Source: Sarocladium kiliense
Taxonomy: Eukaryota; Ascomycota; Sordariomycetes; Hypocreales; Sarocladiaceae
Length of the DNA: 64,000 nucleotides
Direction of reading: 5' to 3'
Assembly (NCBI GenBank): GCA_030734395.1
Contig: JAUZTG010000029.1
Span: forward strand, 496,001-560,000
Shown: in pieces, positions 42,400-55,886 of the stretch
How the letters are laid out: the number at the start of each line of letters is the position of its first letter
How positions within the stretch are numbered: position 1 is the first letter of the stretch
Notes under the pieces: model-generated
What the model was told of the DNA's origin: nothing
What the model saw: the letters and a program-made list of their open reading frames with translations, nothing else
The model's database searches: none
Program-made: the position numbers and the translations under genes

Positions 42400-45300
42400 A
42401 TGCAGCGGCGGCAGCCACAAGAAGATGACCTCCAAGCCTTGCCAAATGCTACCCCATCTGCGTCTCAGGAAGCCGACGAGAACCTAAACCAACCCGCCAC
42501 CCTCGAGAGCGGTTCAACTGCATCAAGTAAGCCTTTTAGGGACTCTGCGCAAATCCACAAACCGAACAGCAAGACAGCATGGCCTCCTGCTGCTTCCACT
42601 TCTTCCACTTCCTCTAAACACCAGCATCAGGCAGGGCAGGGATCATCCGCGCAGTCTTCTGCCATCAATCGTTTCCCTCCCTTCCCCTCCGGCGTCTCAG
42701 CCCCGGCGCTGAGCGCCTCTTCCAGCCACGCCGGTCCTGCGCGCACGAAGTCCTCGAAACGTTCGTCTTCCAGGCAGGCGAAGGGCGACAGCCGGAGCAA
42801 CTCGTCAACCAGCACGATGAACCCTGCCGTTCCCGCCAAAAAGGCACGCACAGGCTCATCACCTACTCGCCAACTGAAAATACCCTCAACCGCTTCCGCC
42901 CCTTTGTCGGCATCATCCATCAGTCGAGCGCAGAAGCGCGAGGGGGCGCCAACGTCCCCGCTCTTCTTCTCTCACAAGAGCTCGGCCCGTCATCCCACGA
43001 GGCCCTCTGCGTTCCCTCCTACGGAAACGACAACAAGCATGCTCACGCGCATCCGCGAGGACTCATCTGGAGGTGTCACCACACTCAAACTTCCTCGCGC
43101 CAGCGTTTCCACGACTGCCCTCTCCGGGAGCACGCCGGGCAGTTGGGGCTCATCGATGGAGATATCCGTACCCTCGCTGAGTCCTGACTGCAAGACATGG
43201 CCATCGGAGCTTCAATTCATCAACAATGTGGGCGTGCTCGAGATCCTCGAGCAGGACGACCGTCCGACATTCCTTGTCGATCTCAACAACACTGCGAACG
43301 CTAGCAGGCCAGGCTTTCACATTCATTACATGAATCCGGCTTTGAAGGCTTCTCGAACCCTGCTCAATGATCTCTTAGTCCTGGACCAGTCCAATGTCGA
43401 GGCTGCGGAGGCGTATGCGCAGTTCAAGGCATGGCTACTGAGTCCCGTCAGGACACAAGACGGCGTTGATCTTCCTCAAACACCCTATTCGTACGCAAAC
43501 GCTACATGGTCAACATCAACTTTGCGACGCCGTTTCCGATTCGTCAAAGCAGATGCCAGCTATCTTGAGTTCAGGACCGAGTCTCCGCTTCCCATCACCG
43601 ACGAGGTGATCATCCCTGCATCCAACAGTCGACCCGCTTCTCCTTCATTACCTGTTACACCAGATGCGGATGCCGTTGAGGCACCGGATTACTTTGGAGG
43701 AGCTCCGCGCAAGGACTCGGAGGATTCAGGCCAGGTTGCTGCGCTCAACCTGGTGCCGATGGATACAGACATGGACCGCCGACACCCGGATGATTTCACG
43801 AATCAAGTTCTTCAATCCCAGCCTGCGCGATCATCGTTCGACTGGACTCGAATCGAAATCACTGATAGTCTTCCAGAACATATCAAATTCGCAAGGAGCG
43901 TGGACTGGGCGTCGACGTCGCTTGGGCCGATTGAGGACTGGCCACACGACCTGCGTGCCATGGCCAATCTCGTCATGGGAAGTCCACACCCAGCGTCCAT
44001 GTACTGGGGTCCCGATCATATTAGTATTTATAACCAAGCTTATGTTGAGCTTGCTGGCAAAAAGCATCCCAGCATGATGGGAGCCAGTTATAGCGTTGCT
44101 TGGAAGGAAATCTGGGAAGAAATCAAGCCTATTTTCCAAAGCGCTTGGGAGGGTGGTCAGGCTACCATGAAATCCGAGAATCAACTCGCAATCAACAGAC
44201 ATGGCTTCCTCGAAGAAGCTTTCTTCAGCTGGTCTATTATCCCTCTCGTGGGACATGACGGCGAAGTTGTGGGGTGAGTTTGTTCGAAGAGGTGATCGAA
44301 CCCTGGTATTGATGCTAACCACCGATAAGTTTATTCAATCCCGCTTTCGAGGACACTCGCCGTTCAGTAACCGAGAGAAGGATGCTCACATTACGCGAAA
44401 TCGGTGAGCGGACAGCCACAGCCACTTCGATAGGCGAGTTCTGGCCCCAGCTGCAAAAGGGCATGGAGTACAACGATCTCGATATCCCCTTCGGTCTCAT
44501 ATATGCCGTTAGGGACGATCAGGAATCCGACATGTCTTCTCTTCATTCTGGAAGCCTCGGCCAAGCCCCACAATTGATTCTGGAGGGCGCTATTGGCGTG
44601 CCCGAAGGCCATCCTGCTGCGGTGCCCGTGATGGATCTCCGGACTTCCGAGGAGGCTTTTGCGCCTTTCATGCGCCAGTGCATGACGAACGGCGGTGCAC
44701 CTGTCGTTCTCTCTGAGGAGGCTAAGACTCTACCACATCATCTACTGGAAGGCATAGAGTGGAGAGGCTTCGGGGATCCTTGCAAGGTCATCGTGCTTTT
44801 CCCTGTGATTCCAACCACTGGAAGCGAAGCAGTCGTTGGTTTCATCGTGATGGGCGCCAACCCTCGACGACCTTACGATGACGACTACAAGCTCTTTGTG
44901 AATCTTCTTGGCCGGCAGCTGGCTACATCAATGGCTTCCGTTGTTCTTTTCGAGGAAGAGATCAAGAGGGGTCAAAAGGCCGCTAGACTTGCGGCGTTGG
45001 ATCGTCAGGAACTTTCAACTCAACTGCAGCTCAGGACGGAGGAAGCGGTGCAGAGCGAATACCGCTTCACGCGCATGGCCGAGTTTGCTCCTGTTGGCAT
45101 GTTCATCGCTGATAACAAGGGCCATATCGACTACTGTAACGACATGTTTTGGCAGATTTCCAGGCACTCGAGAGCGGAAGGCACAGAAGACCTTTGGATG
45201 AACTCCGTGCGGGAGGAGGACCGGGAGCGGCTCCAAGAAGCATGGCGGAAACTGATTGATCAGAAGCTGACGATCAGTGTCGAATTCCGGTTCAAGTGCA

Positions 45301-46970
45301 GTCAACAGGATGGCGACAATACCATCGATACTTGGGTTCTGATGAGCGCATTTCCTGAGAGACACGCTGACGGCACACTGAAGTCCATCTTTGGCTGTAT
45401 GACAGATATTTCCAGCCAGAAGTGGGCCGAGAAGGTGCAAAATGAACGTCGCGAAGAGGCAGTCGAGATGAAGCGACAGCAAGAGAACTTCATCGATATC
45501 ACCAGTCACGAGATGCGCAACCCCCTCTCCGCCATTCTGCAGTGCGTGGACCAGATCACAAACAGCATCACTGCATTTGCCAAGTATACAGTTAAGGAGG
45601 AAGTTGAACAGCTCCTGGAGGCCTGCCTTGACGCCGCCAATACGATCAATCTTTGTGCTTCTCACCAGAAGCGCATTGTTGATGACATTCTTACGCTCTC
45701 GAAGCTTGACTCTAACCTCCTCAGCGTGACGCCAGTTGATGACCAACCCGTTCGTGTTGTACAAAGAGCCCTGAAGATGTTCGAATCGGAGTTGATCGCC
45801 CGCGATATCGAGTTCGAGTTCACAGTCGAGGATACCTTCGAGAAGAACGGTTGGAAATGGGCAAAGCTGGATCCTTCCAGATTGCGGCAGGTTCTGATCA
45901 ATTTGATTACCAACGCAATCAAGTTCACGCAAGGTCGCGAGAAGCGGCTAATTGTCGTGAATCTCAGCGCAGGGACAAACATCTCAGACTTGAAAGCCAA
46001 GGGTACCGACTATTTCGAAAGGAACGACAATCAGAGGAATGCCGCCATGGATATTGACAGCGAGGATTGGGGGTCTGGCGAAGTGTTCTACATTCACTGC
46101 AGTGTTGAAGACACAGGGCCAGGTCTGAGCGAGCACGAGCTGAAGCTCCTGTTCCAGCGCTTCCAACAGGCCTCTCCTCGAACTCACGTGCAGTACGGCG
46201 GAAGCGGCTTGGGTCTGTTCATCTCCCGCATTCTCACCGAGATGCAAGGCGGTCAGATTGGAGTCAGCTCCCGTCACGGCCTAGGATCCAAGTTCAACTT
46301 CTACATCCAGGTCCGACGTTGTACCAACCCACCTTCAGAGTACGAGCATATCTCACCCTTCCGAATTGCTCGCAAGACTCAATCCCCTGAAAACCTGGGT
46401 GGTAGCCAGCCGCCGGGCGTATCCCTCTCGCCAGCCCAAAGCAGCCAAGAGGCCGAGACGGGCCCCTTGTACGATGTTCTCATTGTGGAGGACAATATTG
46501 TCAACCAAAAGGTGTTACAGCGCCAGCTGCGCAACTGTGGAAACAACACCTTCGTTGCAAACCACGGCAAAGAGGCCTTGCAAACGTTGGAGAAGTCCCG
46601 CTTCTGGTCGGGCAAGGAGGCAGAAGGTGTCGATATTTCCGTCATTCTGATGGATCTGGAGATGCCGGTCATGGACGGCATGACCTGCGCACGCAAGATC
46701 CGCGAATTGGAACGAGAGGGGACGATCAACGCGCATATTCCCATCATCGCTGTCACAGCTTACGCGCGGCCTGAGCAGATTGAGAACGCAAAGGCTGCCG
46801 GTATTGTAAGTTCCCTACCCGAACCCCATCAGCACAAACATGGCCAAAAGGAAGTGGCGAACTAACAAATGCAATAGGATGACGTGATCTCCAAACCCTT
46901 CCGCATTCCGGACCTGCTCCCAAGAATCGAAGAGCTCGTTGGCAAATACAAAAATTTGAGCGTATCATGA
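42400..46970 (+). CDS. hybrid histidine kinase (PAS, HisKA, HATPase, receiver)
   Basis: Three exons (42400-44273, 44330-46805, 46878-46970) encode 1480 aa. The first about 230 residues are Ser/Pro-rich and probably disordered. A PAS-like domain begins near 499 (SVDWASTSLGPIEDWPHDL), a GAF-like region follows, and a second PAS near 871 (EFAPVGMFIADNKGHIDY). HisKA has the phospho-acceptor H1018 in DITSHEMRNPLSAIL. The ATPase domain shows NLITNAIKF, DTGPGL and GGSGLGLFIS. The receiver has D1400 in VILMDLEMPVMDG and the conserved Lys in VISKPFRIPDLL, which is encoded by the last short exon. No TM segments, so it is a cytosolic sensor that relays phosphate through an HPt protein. The signal is unknown. 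The introns are 56 and 72 nt. Confidence 0.93.
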
Positions 46971-48514
46971 TTGAAAGCTAGAGGAGCGAAAGCGATGTGG
47001 TAATTCACGACAAGCACACATATCAAGCGATTTGTTTCTGTCCTCAGCGGACTTTTTACACGGAGACGATACACACTGGTTATTTCGGTTTACAATTTGT
47101 TTTTCCCGGCGAGGCTTTATACACACACATGACGGGATACATGAGGCGTCAGGAGTCTACACACCATTTTCCACCGTCAAACCCCCCTTTTCTTCATTTC
47201 TTCTCTCCTCCGTCTCATAGCCAGGAGATGCATGTTTTTGGATGAATAAGCCTCTTTTTTATGACAGGTATTTGGGAGTTGGAAAAAGACGAGGGATCAT
47301 AGGGAAAACATCACGGGCAATTTATACGACACCAGAGAATTGAGAACCGGAGGTTGGCTTATTTGAATGATTGGGAAACATGTGCAGGAATTCACCAGTG
47401 GCATCAGGTAGCGTAAATGGATTACAATGATTCCCAAGTGTCTCTCTTCCTTTGTCTTCAATGAGGTACGCTTCTGTACCTCCATGCTGTCATTTTGTGA
47501 GGGCAAGCTGTTATGATAGCGGGCGACGTTGGCCGAGGATGCTGATACTACGTGGGGTCGCGACGAGGTTGCTGTTGGCATGTCATCCAACAGTCAGATT
47601 CTGTAAGGTACGTTGCTCATAATCTGGGCTACCTTTTTTCTTCTCTCATTGTTGGTACCTTTATTCTGGCTGCTTTTGAACCCATCGTGCTGTCAATGCC
47701 ATTTTGTGGGTTATACGACATAATTCCGTAACGGAGTCGCTAACGCTGATTTGACATCCCGAGAAGCTGGACATGAACACCGACAGGCTAGCCCCATGGT
47801 CACACAGTATGAGGAAGTCGGTACAATGGCAGAGATTGCCAGTCGCAAGTTCCTGATTCATACGCAGCGGCCTCACACAGGGCAGAAAGAAGTGTAAAGG
47901 ATGAACGGCAGCATTGTATTATTAAGTTATTAAGTTGAGCCTCCACCACTTCCCTATCCCTATATCTTCCCAAAGGCCCGACAAGCGAGACCAGGTCTGG
48001 ATAGTGAGCGAAAGGAGTCAACAGACACAAGCAAGACGTGTGTTCCTCAGAGAACAAAGACCAATAGAAATGCAGTTGTGAAAACCAGTTTGTGCCTTTC
48101 TTTCCATTCCCGGGTATCAAAAAGAGAAGGACAAGCGGCCGCGATGCAAAAAAGCAGACAAATAGACCAGGACAAGGTGCAACGTTTTTTTCCTCCGCAA
48201 AGCCATCACCAGGCTCGATCAAGCGACTAAGCCGACCAGACAGCCTAAATGAGAGACTGCGCGGCGTTTTCGGTGTTTTAATAAGTGCAGAGGACGTATT
48301 GAAAAAGACAATTTGTGGTATCGGGTATGGGTGATTCCGCGCGGTCTCGACAGGGTATCTTTTGGTATCTCGTGCGCAGAAATGCAGAAACCAATCCTTC
48401 CCGAAGTGATGTGATTTTTTAATCCCAATCGTAGCCAAATATGTTTTTGTTGATTTTTCCCTTCATTGGTTTCGTGACTTGGCGTCATCATGGCTAGCAA
48501 AAGCGGCGCACCCT
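46971..48514. other. convergent 3' regions, no supported gene
   Basis: About 1.5 kb between the ends of the histidine kinase and the PH-domain gene, which read toward each other. It is T-rich, as in 3' UTRs. Open frames on the minus strand here (for example 47800-48438) lack an intact start and any domain. Confidence 0.45.
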
Positions 48515-50417
48515 CTAGGCGGCGGCAGTGACAGCGGGGGTGGTGGTGGAGACGTTCTCAGGCTTGTTCTCCGGCTCGCTGGCCTTGGGGGTCTCTTCAG
48601 TAACGGCGACGGGAGCGGGAGTAGCCTCAGAGGTCTCGACGGCGGGGGCGGCGACGGTCTCCTCAGGCTTGGACTCAACGGCAGTCTCCTCCTTGGCAAC
48701 CTCATCGGTCTTGTCCTCAGTCTTGGGGACGGCAGAGGAGCTCTTGTTGCCCTTGATGGTGGCACGGAACTTGGAGAAGGGGCTGCTCTTGGCGGCCTTG
48801 GGGCTCTCGCCGTCAGAGGCGGGAGTAGGAGACTTATCGCGCTTGCCGAAGGCGAAAGGGAGAGAAGACTTGCGCTTCTCCTTCACATCCTTCTTGGGCT
48901 CCTCAACAGTAGGGGCGGTGGTGGCAGCGGTGGCGTCGATGGTCTCGACGGGGACAGTGCCAGGGTTGTTCACCTCAACGGCAAGGGGAGTAGAGGCCTC
49001 AACGGGAGGGATGACAGGCGCTTCAGTGGTCTTGTCCTCCTCCTTGGTGACAGCAGCGTCCTCAGCGGTCTCAGCGGGCTTGGCCTCCTCAGTGGGCTTG
49101 GTCTCAGCAACCTTCTTCTCCTTCTTGCCGAAGACACCACCGAAGAAGCTGTTGCGCTTGGTGGTAGCTGGGGGAGTCTTGACCTCCTCGACGGCCTTGT
49201 CCTCAGTAGAGACAGGGGCAGCTTCGGTGGCAGCGACCTCCTCAGTCTTGGGGGCCTCGGTCTCAGCAGTGGTGGCCTCAGTGACAGGGGTAGCGTCAGC
49301 GGCAAGGGGCTCAACAGGGGCGGGCTCCTCGAGCTTCTTGGACTCCTCAGCCTTGGGAGACTTGGGAGCAGACTCCTTCTTGGCGCCGAAGCCGAAGAAA
49401 GAAGCACGCTTGCGGCTGGCGGAGCGGCGCTTGGGCTCCTCGACCTTGGGCTCCTCCTTGGCGGCCTCCTCAGTGGCAGGAACGGCGGCAACGGCCTCCT
49501 CCTTGGGAGCCTCCTCAGTAGCGGCGGGGGCCTCCTCAGTCTTAGCAGCCTCCTCGGTGGCAGCGGCAGCGACGGGCTTCTCCTCCTTCTTGGCGGGCTT
49601 GAAGCTCTCGAGGGTAGCCTTGTAGGTCTCGGACTCAGTGACGGTGGGAGCAAGCTCCTTGGCCTCGGCGATCTTCAGCTTGAGCTGAGAGACCCAGTTG
49701 TCACGCTCGGCAGTGTTGGCAGCCTTGAAGGTGTGCTTGTTGCCCTTGGAGGTCAGGGTGAACTTGTTGGCGCCATCGACCTCGGGGTCCTTGGCGTCAG
49801 ACTACAGTCGCATGTTAGCCAGCTGCTTTCCGGGGGGGCGCTCTCCTTTACTGCAAGACTTACCAGGTTGATGATGCCGGTAGGGGCCTTCTTGTCACCA
49901 ACGAAGAGAAGACCCTTGCCGGTCTGGGAAGCCCAAGCAACGTTGCTCTGGGCAACGTCAGCAGACTTCTCGGAGCGCTGGTAGCTGGAGAGAGCCTTGG
50001 GCTCGAACGCGTCAGTGCCGAAGAAGAAGAACTCCTTGCTGGCGATCAGGTTCCTAGAGAACAGTCCATGGTTAGTAAAGTTGCGAAGGACTGAAGTCGC
50101 CAGCTCGTTCCGAGCTCACAAACGCGTCAAGTGACTCACTTGGGGAAGCTCAGGCCCTGGGCCTTGTGGCCGAGCTGGCCCTCCTCAATAGGCTTGACCT
50201 CCTCCTTCGCCTCGTCAGGCTTGGCCTCCTCGGCGGCCTTGGTCTCCTCAGCAGGCTTGTCCTCGGTGGTGGCAGCGGCCTCGACAGGAGCAACGGTCTC
50301 CTCGGTAGGCTTGGTCTCCTCAACAGGAGCAGTGGTGGTGGTCTCAACAGGAGCGGTGGTAACAGGGACCTCGGTGGTCTCCTTGGGGAGCTCGACGTTC
50401 TTCTGTGCCTCGGCCAT
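48515..50417 (-). CDS. PH-domain protein with long Glu/Ala/Lys/Pro-rich tail (Mug6-like)
   Basis: Three exons (50417-50140, 50053-49864, 49801-48515) give 584 aa. The first 75 residues are acidic and low in complexity. A PH-like domain spans about 78-205, with GQLGHKAQGLSFPK, SKEFFFFGTDAFEPK, TGKGLLFVGDKKAP and a closing helix ERDNWVSQLKLKIAEA. The remaining about 380 residues are repeated EE/AA/PK-rich segments with three or four basic islands of the type KRxSFFGxxFGKK (for example KRNSFFGGVFGKKEKK), which may be membrane- or partner-binding short motifs. The family is widespread in Pezizomycotina and annotated from memory as meiotic expression up-regulated protein 6-like. Strong codon bias suggests high expression. 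A TATA-like run sits at 50531-50541. Confidence 0.88.
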
Positions 50418-50530
50418 TGTGATGATGGGTGGTAGAAGTGGTTGGGAAAGGGGTTGTTTGGGTAGGAAAGGGTATCTTAAAAGTTGCAAAAGGGGGAAGA
50501 GGGGGTATCTCAACAAGCAAAGACGCGAGG

Positions 50531-50541
50531 GTATATTATAA
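50531..50541 (-). promoter_or_regulatory. TATA-like element of the PH-domain gene
   Basis: TATAATATAC on the minus strand, about 115 bp upstream of ATG 50417. Confidence 0.4.
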
Positions 50542-53500
50542 GAACGTAGAAAGAAAGAAACTCTTTCGGGGTATCAGAAGACGTGTCTGCGCAGCGGCTT
50601 TGGGAGATCAAGAAGAGAGAGAGAAGAGAGGAAGGGAAGAGAAGCAGGCCGAAGGTGAAGGGGCAGGCGAAGGGTACTTATTTCGTCCAGGGCAGGATAT
50701 GCGACTGGGCGAGTGTTGTCCTTGACGGAGAGGGTACCTGCGCTGGCGCTGGTGCTGGTGCTTGAGCTGGTTGGGGGGGTGGCACGCTGCACTGACCACG
50801 GTGCACTGACTGACACTGACGCTGGGCTGCCAGGCACCTTGTTCACACTTTACAGTCCACTGGAGTGGCCTGGCACTGCACTGAGCTGATGCTGCTATTG
50901 TACCATGCTTTCAGTCTCCGCCAAGCTCTGGATTGTCATTTCTGCTAGCTAAGTAGCCCATACTCGACATTACATTCAACTTCCGATGGGTCCAGGGCCC
51001 TGGGGCAACGACGAGGGCCCTGAATCAAGGGAGTGCTATTATAAGATACACCGAGATCCTGAACATGGGCATCAGGAAGCAGGCAAGAAAGCACAATCTC
51101 CATTGTGCAATACACAATCTATCTGTGATGCACCTATTCACGCCATCGCTTTCCCTTATTTTAGACTCTCAGACAGAGTTTGGCGTCCTCGTTGCTGTTG
51201 CTGGGACAGCCCTGGAGCTGGTGGACCGTTAACTCATGAAAGCTTGAAATTGCGGTCCTCCCTCGTGCCGTAGCGGCAGACCAGCGCCGGCGCTAGCATC
51301 GATGCAAGCACCCCTGCGCCCTGACAAAATAATCTGACCTCCCTGTTTTCCTGTGCTCGAAAGACTGTGAGATGCGGTATCTGCTCAGAACTTAGGCGGC
51401 CGGAGTGGACGAGATAATGAAAGGGTAAGCAGACTTGCGGAAGCAAATGACGTGCAAATTTTCCTCACGTGCTTCCCAGCTCAGCCCTTGCAAAAGCTGA
51501 CATGCTGGACCTAATCAGCCGTTGGCCTCGTTCTCAGCAAACATGCGACAGGCTGGCCCCTTGGCCTGTCCAGGCGCCGCCTCCGTATCCGCAGGCAATG
51601 TCCGTGGCCTGCCGCTGGCCCTGTCGTTGGCCACTGTCCTGGGCAAGCTGATGCACCGCTGGGGCTGGGATGTATGGGTGATCGACCCAGCTTGTCTGTG
51701 AGCGTTGGCTAGTAGGCGGTAGAGACAGACTTCTGGTCGGATGTAATAAGACGTCGGGCTGGCCTCCTAATTTAGTCAGGGAGTGACCCATCAGTCAAGC
51801 ACCCAGACCCTCCCACCCTTCATCAGACCCTTGGTGTCCACTGGCAGTCGTAAGGTACAGAAGGGAATCCACCCTTTCCGAACAGCCTGTGTTATTGGCA
51901 TCCACACCCTGTCAAGTATCGACCTGGTGGATTTTGGCCCCGTCGGTGAGAATCGCAGATTTCGGTTCTTCGCAAATTGTTGGTCCTCTCGCGTTGACGA
52001 TCATTTTCGATGCACGGACGAGAACCAGATCGCCCCTTTGGAGGGCTAGCAAGGGTCGGCAAAGGGTCGGAGAAAAGGACGCCGTTGGACCCCTTTGGTT
52101 CGCCAGTTGAACCTGAGCTGTCGCAGGTGAGTGAACGTAACTCCGGCAAAGTGTAAGTTGATTGAGAAAAAGCTGCCTGTTTCCGTTCGCCTTGTCGCGC
52201 CATGAGACGTCATATGGTGCGGCTCCAGTCCACCATCTCGCTGCCGCAGTGTGCATTGGGCAAGCTGGTGCATGGCACTACATTGTGCATTCTGCAAGAC
52301 GATGCACGAGGCCATGAGAACAGCGGGTCCAACGGCACACCCAAGGCGCCAAAGCCAACGTCCAAAGCTGGAGGGTTGCGTGTCAGTGACAAGACAAGCC
52401 CAGTGGTCTCCAGGTTGTGCAGGTCTGATCCACTCACAGTTGGAGTCACGCTCACAAGTACCGACATGTGCAGGGATGCTCACAACTGTGCAGTGTAGAG
52501 AAAGGGCTTCGCCTCTACAAAGTTTTGATGGCCGCGATGCTTTCGACGGTGGCCAGGCTGTATGAGGATATGCGAATCGAGACCGTGTGCAGCACAGCAA
52601 AGCTGGTCAGAGGGCAGAGGCCTCCTCGTCCTTTCTTCCTGTTTATGTTCATCTGATAAGGATCCTTATCAAGACAGGTCTAGAGGCAGGTGCGGCTGTG
52701 GTCGTCGCGACCTCTCACGCTCCTGCCGTCCTATCATGAGGAATGCCACCACCCCGCGACGTCCAAGGCCGTTGCCTCACAGGCCACACTACTTTACGCG
52801 CATGTTGGTAGTACTGACAATCATAAGTTTCATTATCTTATGTCTCGCATGATCGCTACCTTCCCAGCCAGTGCCGCATCCTGATCCGTGTTTTCCGTCT
52901 GCCCCGGAGGCGTTCTTTCTCCATTATGTAGATCGCCTTCCGAATCGCAACAGGCCAGCCGAGCCCGGTTCGTTAATCTAGTTCGTACAATAACCATCCG
53001 CGACTCGTTGCCTGAGACTTTACGTACTCAAATGGGCCTAGCTCAAGCGTCGCCTCTTCTCATCCTGTCCATGTGACACCTTCTCTAGTGGAGGGGAGGG
53101 GACCTGTGCGTGATGTGCACCACAGATGGCGTTCCTCGCTTTGTGCTAGGGGCAGAGGGCATGCAACTGTCTCGTGCCCTCAGTAGCGTTTGGACATGCG
53201 CACAGCGCGGGTGAGCACGTTATCCAACCCTCCATCTTCTCGAATTGACAAGGTGGGCTGCTGTCTCGCAGCCTGTTGTAGATGCCACCAAAAGGTCAGA
53301 CCTATGCATCCCTTTTCTTCGGTTGGCTGAGACAGTACGAGTCTAGCCGCCCTCCCAAGACCTGCCACTGGTCCCGAAATCGGGGAGAGGCACAATTCTG
53401 ACCTAGAAGGGTGCTGGGGGTCTGAGAGTGTACCTGAGAGACAGCACGAACCCGGATTGGCTGGTTATCAACGAAAGATTCGACACTGGCATCGGGTTCA

Positions 53501-55436
53501 CAAGCGATGCAAAAGGTCAGCTACTCGGATGCACATTCAGCGAGCCATCACCGCATCCACCGTTCTACAGTCCTCGCTGGCCGAAGAGCAATCAACCGCG
53601 GTCCACTTGGGACGCTCATCACACCCACTCGCCGAAGCTTGGCTCTGAGCTGCAGCCGCCTTACCAAGTTTTGCTTGGTTATTTCCAGCCCCTCGCTCTC
53701 CATCCTGCACCGCGTGAGACCACAGATGCAGTCAGGAACCCTGGCGACTGCCCTCTCGGCGAAGGGGTAGGGTACTTGAAAGGGGTTCTGATGCGACATC
53801 CAGCCATCTGGCGGTGTATTCTCGTCGTAATGTTTGTGGGCTCATGATCATCTCCTCTTGAAGATCCCCATGGTTTTGGTGGCTCCTGGGACTTAATGCA
53901 ACACATCAAGGGGTTTGTCCAGCTCGCATCCCTGCTTTGAATGTTTCGCTGTTCGTTCGTGGGCGTTCAATCTTACTTGAAGCGGCTGATGCGCCAGTCT
54001 GGCAACGACAATCTCGAACGTCTGACCAACAAGCGAGCGTGCAGCCATGGAGTCGCTATTATGGGTACAGCACCTTCAGCCTCCCTTGAGATGACCCATC
54101 GACGAGGTTCTGTCAATAGCGCCTTCACGATCTCAGTCTCTCAAATACGATGGGCACACTCGCGCTGCAATGCTACAACACGAGGGTCTCCGCTCTGGTC
54201 GCCATATCATGCCGACCAGGCGCCCAAGGACCCAATATTCGAACGAGAAAACGAGGGTCCGAATTCCAAGACCTGAAGGGAAAAAAAGCTTTGCCGACAT
54301 CTGGCTATGTTACGTGCATGAATGGACCCCCAGTCCCACTGCGACCCTCTCCACTTTGGCGCCCGGGCCTTGTTGTTCTTGTGGCCAGGATGCCAGGCCG
54401 CATCACGATCGTTGTCGAATCTTCTTTCATCTACAGGAATAGAAGCCACTGGCATGAATATCCACGCAGTCCTCGAGGGCGGCCGTGATGTTTCAGGATC
54501 GTATTTCGTGAGGCGATAGTTTCAGCCCTGTATACTGTTAGCATGAGCATTGGCCGTGACGAGATGGCACTCAAGCACAATTGTCTCAGGTGTTTGCGGT
54601 TGGGAGCTTGCCACCCTATATCAATTCGCAAGTGGTCGTCACTCCGAAAGGTCGCCAGAACATGTTCTATTGAGGTGAGTACGGGAGGTTAACGATCGAT
54701 CGAGGAGATCTGCGTACCTGAGTCGTTCATCCCTCGTTCGTCCAGGCTGGTTATCTTGTAGTTGGCGCTAGGGCTCTTCAGCAGCGCCAACATTCGCATG
54801 TGCTCAAGGCCATGACATCCAAGGCTGGACCCGAAGCTGCATGCATCGCAAACCCAGCGGTGCCGCTACATTGAGTGACGTAGCTCCTGTTGGAAGCGTG
54901 TGGCGCCATCTCATATATCTTAATAAAGTGATAGTAGGGTAGTACCAGTATCCGAACGTGGCGTGCAGCGACTATTGACCTCAACCTGAAGTTCACAGCA
55001 GTCCGTCGTAGTGCTCACTCTAGTCGCTGAGCTACGTCCTTTGCACGGGTATGACCTCTGTGCAAGCGAGACTTTGTAGTGGTGGGTGAGCGGAGTATGC
55101 TAAGTTTTTACCACCGCTCTTTGCTGCCCTTGATGGTGGTGTCGATCTTGATGCACCGACAGGGTGTTCATGCGAACGAGGTGGCATTGAGAGGGACAGC
55201 GGAGATCAGCGATGCTGTCTCATTGCGTAGAGTTCGTGCCGGGTAGATGCCACCACTTCGAAGCTGTTGTGTCGGACGGTGCGAAAGGGATCACAGCTTG
55301 CAACCGTGTGCGTAAGGGGAGCTCCAGAGCAGGGAGAGCGGCGTGCTGTTTCGAGTCGCCGAAATGTCGTAGTTTCAGAAGTCCATGTTATTGAGAGCCT
55401 TAGTTGTGCTTGTATCTGAAGTGTGAGACGCGTCTC
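50542..55436. other. gene-poor 4.9-kb stretch
   Basis: No ORF with a start, splice sites and protein-like composition was found on either strand; the longest open frame (184 codons, 52046-52600 minus) has a non-biased, Cys/Arg/Ser-rich composition. The region next to 50542 carries the PH-gene promoter, with repeated GCACTGA/CTGGTG words near 50740-50890. It could hold non-coding transcripts or old transposon debris, but nothing identifiable. Confidence 0.4.
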
Positions 55437-55886
55437 TCAGTGGTTTGTATGTGCTCTTCGTGTGGCTCTTGCGGTTATGACTTCGTGAGCTTCCCCAGCG
55501 ACTTCGGCGCGCGCCACGAAGGCATTCGCGAAGTATTTCGAGCGGTCTAAATAACTCAAGGTCCCAAATGTCTGCAAAGAACTGCAAAGTGTTGTTACGT
55601 GTGTTGTTGGACTCGCAGCCGGGAGTGGATGGAGGTGGGGATGCATCACCAAGATCCCCCTGACGATGAGGCTAAAGTCATGTGTATCGAGATGCCCAAC
55701 ATGTGAAGCTGCGGAAAAGACTTGTCGTACGCTTGTAAGTCTTGGGGCGATGTTTGTGAGAAGCTTTGGTTGGTCGATCGGCGCGCTGTGGCGTTGTTGA
55801 TGCTGGTGATGGCTTCGTGAGAAACCGAGCCGCGTGGTCGAAAGAAGAGGACTTGACTTACCAAAAGGCTTTACGAGACGCGTCAT
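55437..55886 (-). CDS. small three-exon gene, 110-aa protein of unknown function
   Basis: Exons 55886-55862, 55812-55650 and 55581-55437 join in phase into 110 codons plus stop. The introns are 49 nt (GTAAGT to ACGAAG) and 68 nt (GTGATG to TTGCAG). The protein starts MTRLVKPF, continues with QDLQAYDKSFPQLHMLG and a Ser/Gly stretch, and ends in a charged helical part (YLDRSKYFANAFVARAEVAG) with a basic tail. There is no signal peptide or membrane segment. It is the only supportable gene in about 6 kb. The evidence is splice and frame agreement only, so the model may be wrong. Confidence 0.42.
   Translation of the reverse strand: MTRLVKPFGKSSPLLSTTRLGFSRSHHQHQQRHSAPIDQPKLLTNIAPRLTSVRQVFSAASHVGHLDTHDFSLIVRGILVMHPHLHPLPAASPTTHVTTLCSSLQTFGTLSYLDRSKYFANAFVARAEVAGEAHEVITARATRRAHTNH

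Noticed and set aside
48528..49984. Long plus-strand open frames opposite the PH-domain gene (up to 501 codons)
   Set aside because: They are shadows of a low-complexity, strongly codon-biased gene; their Gly/Leu/Ser repeat composition has no domain, and the minus-strand model has splice sites and a PH domain.
52046..52600. 184-codon minus-strand frame in the gene-poor gap
   Set aside because: Composition is not protein-like and there is no domain, clear start or splice context.
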